Shown piece by piece: positions 21,227 through 21,282 of a stretch of DNA of 21,282 bases. Made by a program: the position numbers and the translations under genes. Under the pieces are notes generated by a model. The model was not told the DNA's origin. It did not search any database and saw only the letters and a list, made by a program, of their open reading frames with translations. The first letter of the stretch is position 1, and every line of letters starts with the position of its first letter. The stretch lies in NCBI GenBank assembly GCA_046731855.1, contig JBKPLX010000232.1, forward strand, positions 1 through 21,282, given 5' to 3'. The DNA comes from Udaeobacter sp046731855 (GTDB taxonomy: Bacteria; Verrucomicrobiota; Verrucomicrobiia; Chthoniobacterales; UBA10450).

Positions 21227-21282
21227 CGATTGTCGATCTTTCCTTCGAAGCCGTGACCACCACAGGCTCTGGCGCAGGGCGC
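21223..21282 (-). other. Possible 3-prime end of an upstream gene (perhaps the catalytic subunit)
   Basis: One minus-strand frame reads 19 codons from the right edge to a TGA at 21223-21225 that overlaps the fdhB ATG (ATGA). That is the arrangement expected for a coupled upstream gene, and a formate dehydrogenase catalytic subunit would be the natural candidate. The readable peptide (ending FEGKIDNR) has no diagnostic feature, and both other frames are also open here, so the frame is a guess. Confidence 0.25.

Overview
The window looks like a stretch of chromosome from a free-living, probably soil-dwelling bacterium with moderately high GC. My best guess is Verrucomicrobiota (Chthoniobacterales-like). 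The grounds are a YXWGXW-repeat secreted protein, a DUF2891 protein, a mixture of secreted hydrolases, a two-subunit 2-oxoacid:ferredoxin oxidoreductase, and scattered hairpin-plus-CTACA intergenic repeats. This placement is an inference, since there is no rRNA or marker protein here. No tRNA, rRNA, CRISPR array, transposase or integrase was recognised. Most start codons lack a clear Shine-Dalgarno sequence.

Layout, left to right. (1) Positions 1-3239, minus strand: the N-terminal 328 residues of an M6-family zinc metallopeptidase that runs off the left edge, a gamma-glutamylcyclotransferase-like protein, and a 468-residue conserved soluble protein of unknown function. (2) 3516-4334, plus: a class I SAM methyltransferase. 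(3) 4365-11180, minus: a gene train transcribed right to left. It encodes a proline/threonine-rich, PKD-containing single-pass membrane protein with fourteen 15-residue tandem repeats, a 189-residue unknown protein that overlaps it by 4 bp, KorA (gamma-alpha fusion), KorB, and a secreted YXWGXW protein. (4) 11424-12914, plus: a winged-helix SAM methyltransferase and a small two-helix membrane protein. (5) 12919-17147: an exported M3 metallopeptidase divergent from a DUF2891 protein, which converges on an exported GH25 muramidase. (6) 17306-21282: a formate dehydrogenase and molybdenum-cofactor region with MobA, a MOSC protein, FdhD, an NrfD-type membrane subunit and a four-cluster ferredoxin subunit. 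The catalytic subunit is not visible and is presumably just beyond the right edge.

How they work together: the right-hand block is the electron-transfer and maturation half of a membrane-bound molybdenum or tungsten formate dehydrogenase. FdhB passes electrons to NrfD and the quinone pool, FdhD sulfurates the cofactor, and MobA makes the guanine dinucleotide form. KorAB interconverts a 2-oxoacid (probably 2-oxoglutarate) with its acyl-CoA and CO2 using ferredoxin. The exported peptidases, muramidase and DUF2891 protein fit a life of degrading polymers and cell debris.

The least explained part is 8893-11180. The repeat-stalk membrane protein and its 189-residue partner sit directly upstream of korA, and the first gene has a translation-start region clearly related in sequence to that of korA. 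Several small families of hairpin repeats lie between genes, and one of them supplies the last codons and the stop codon of the MOSC gene.
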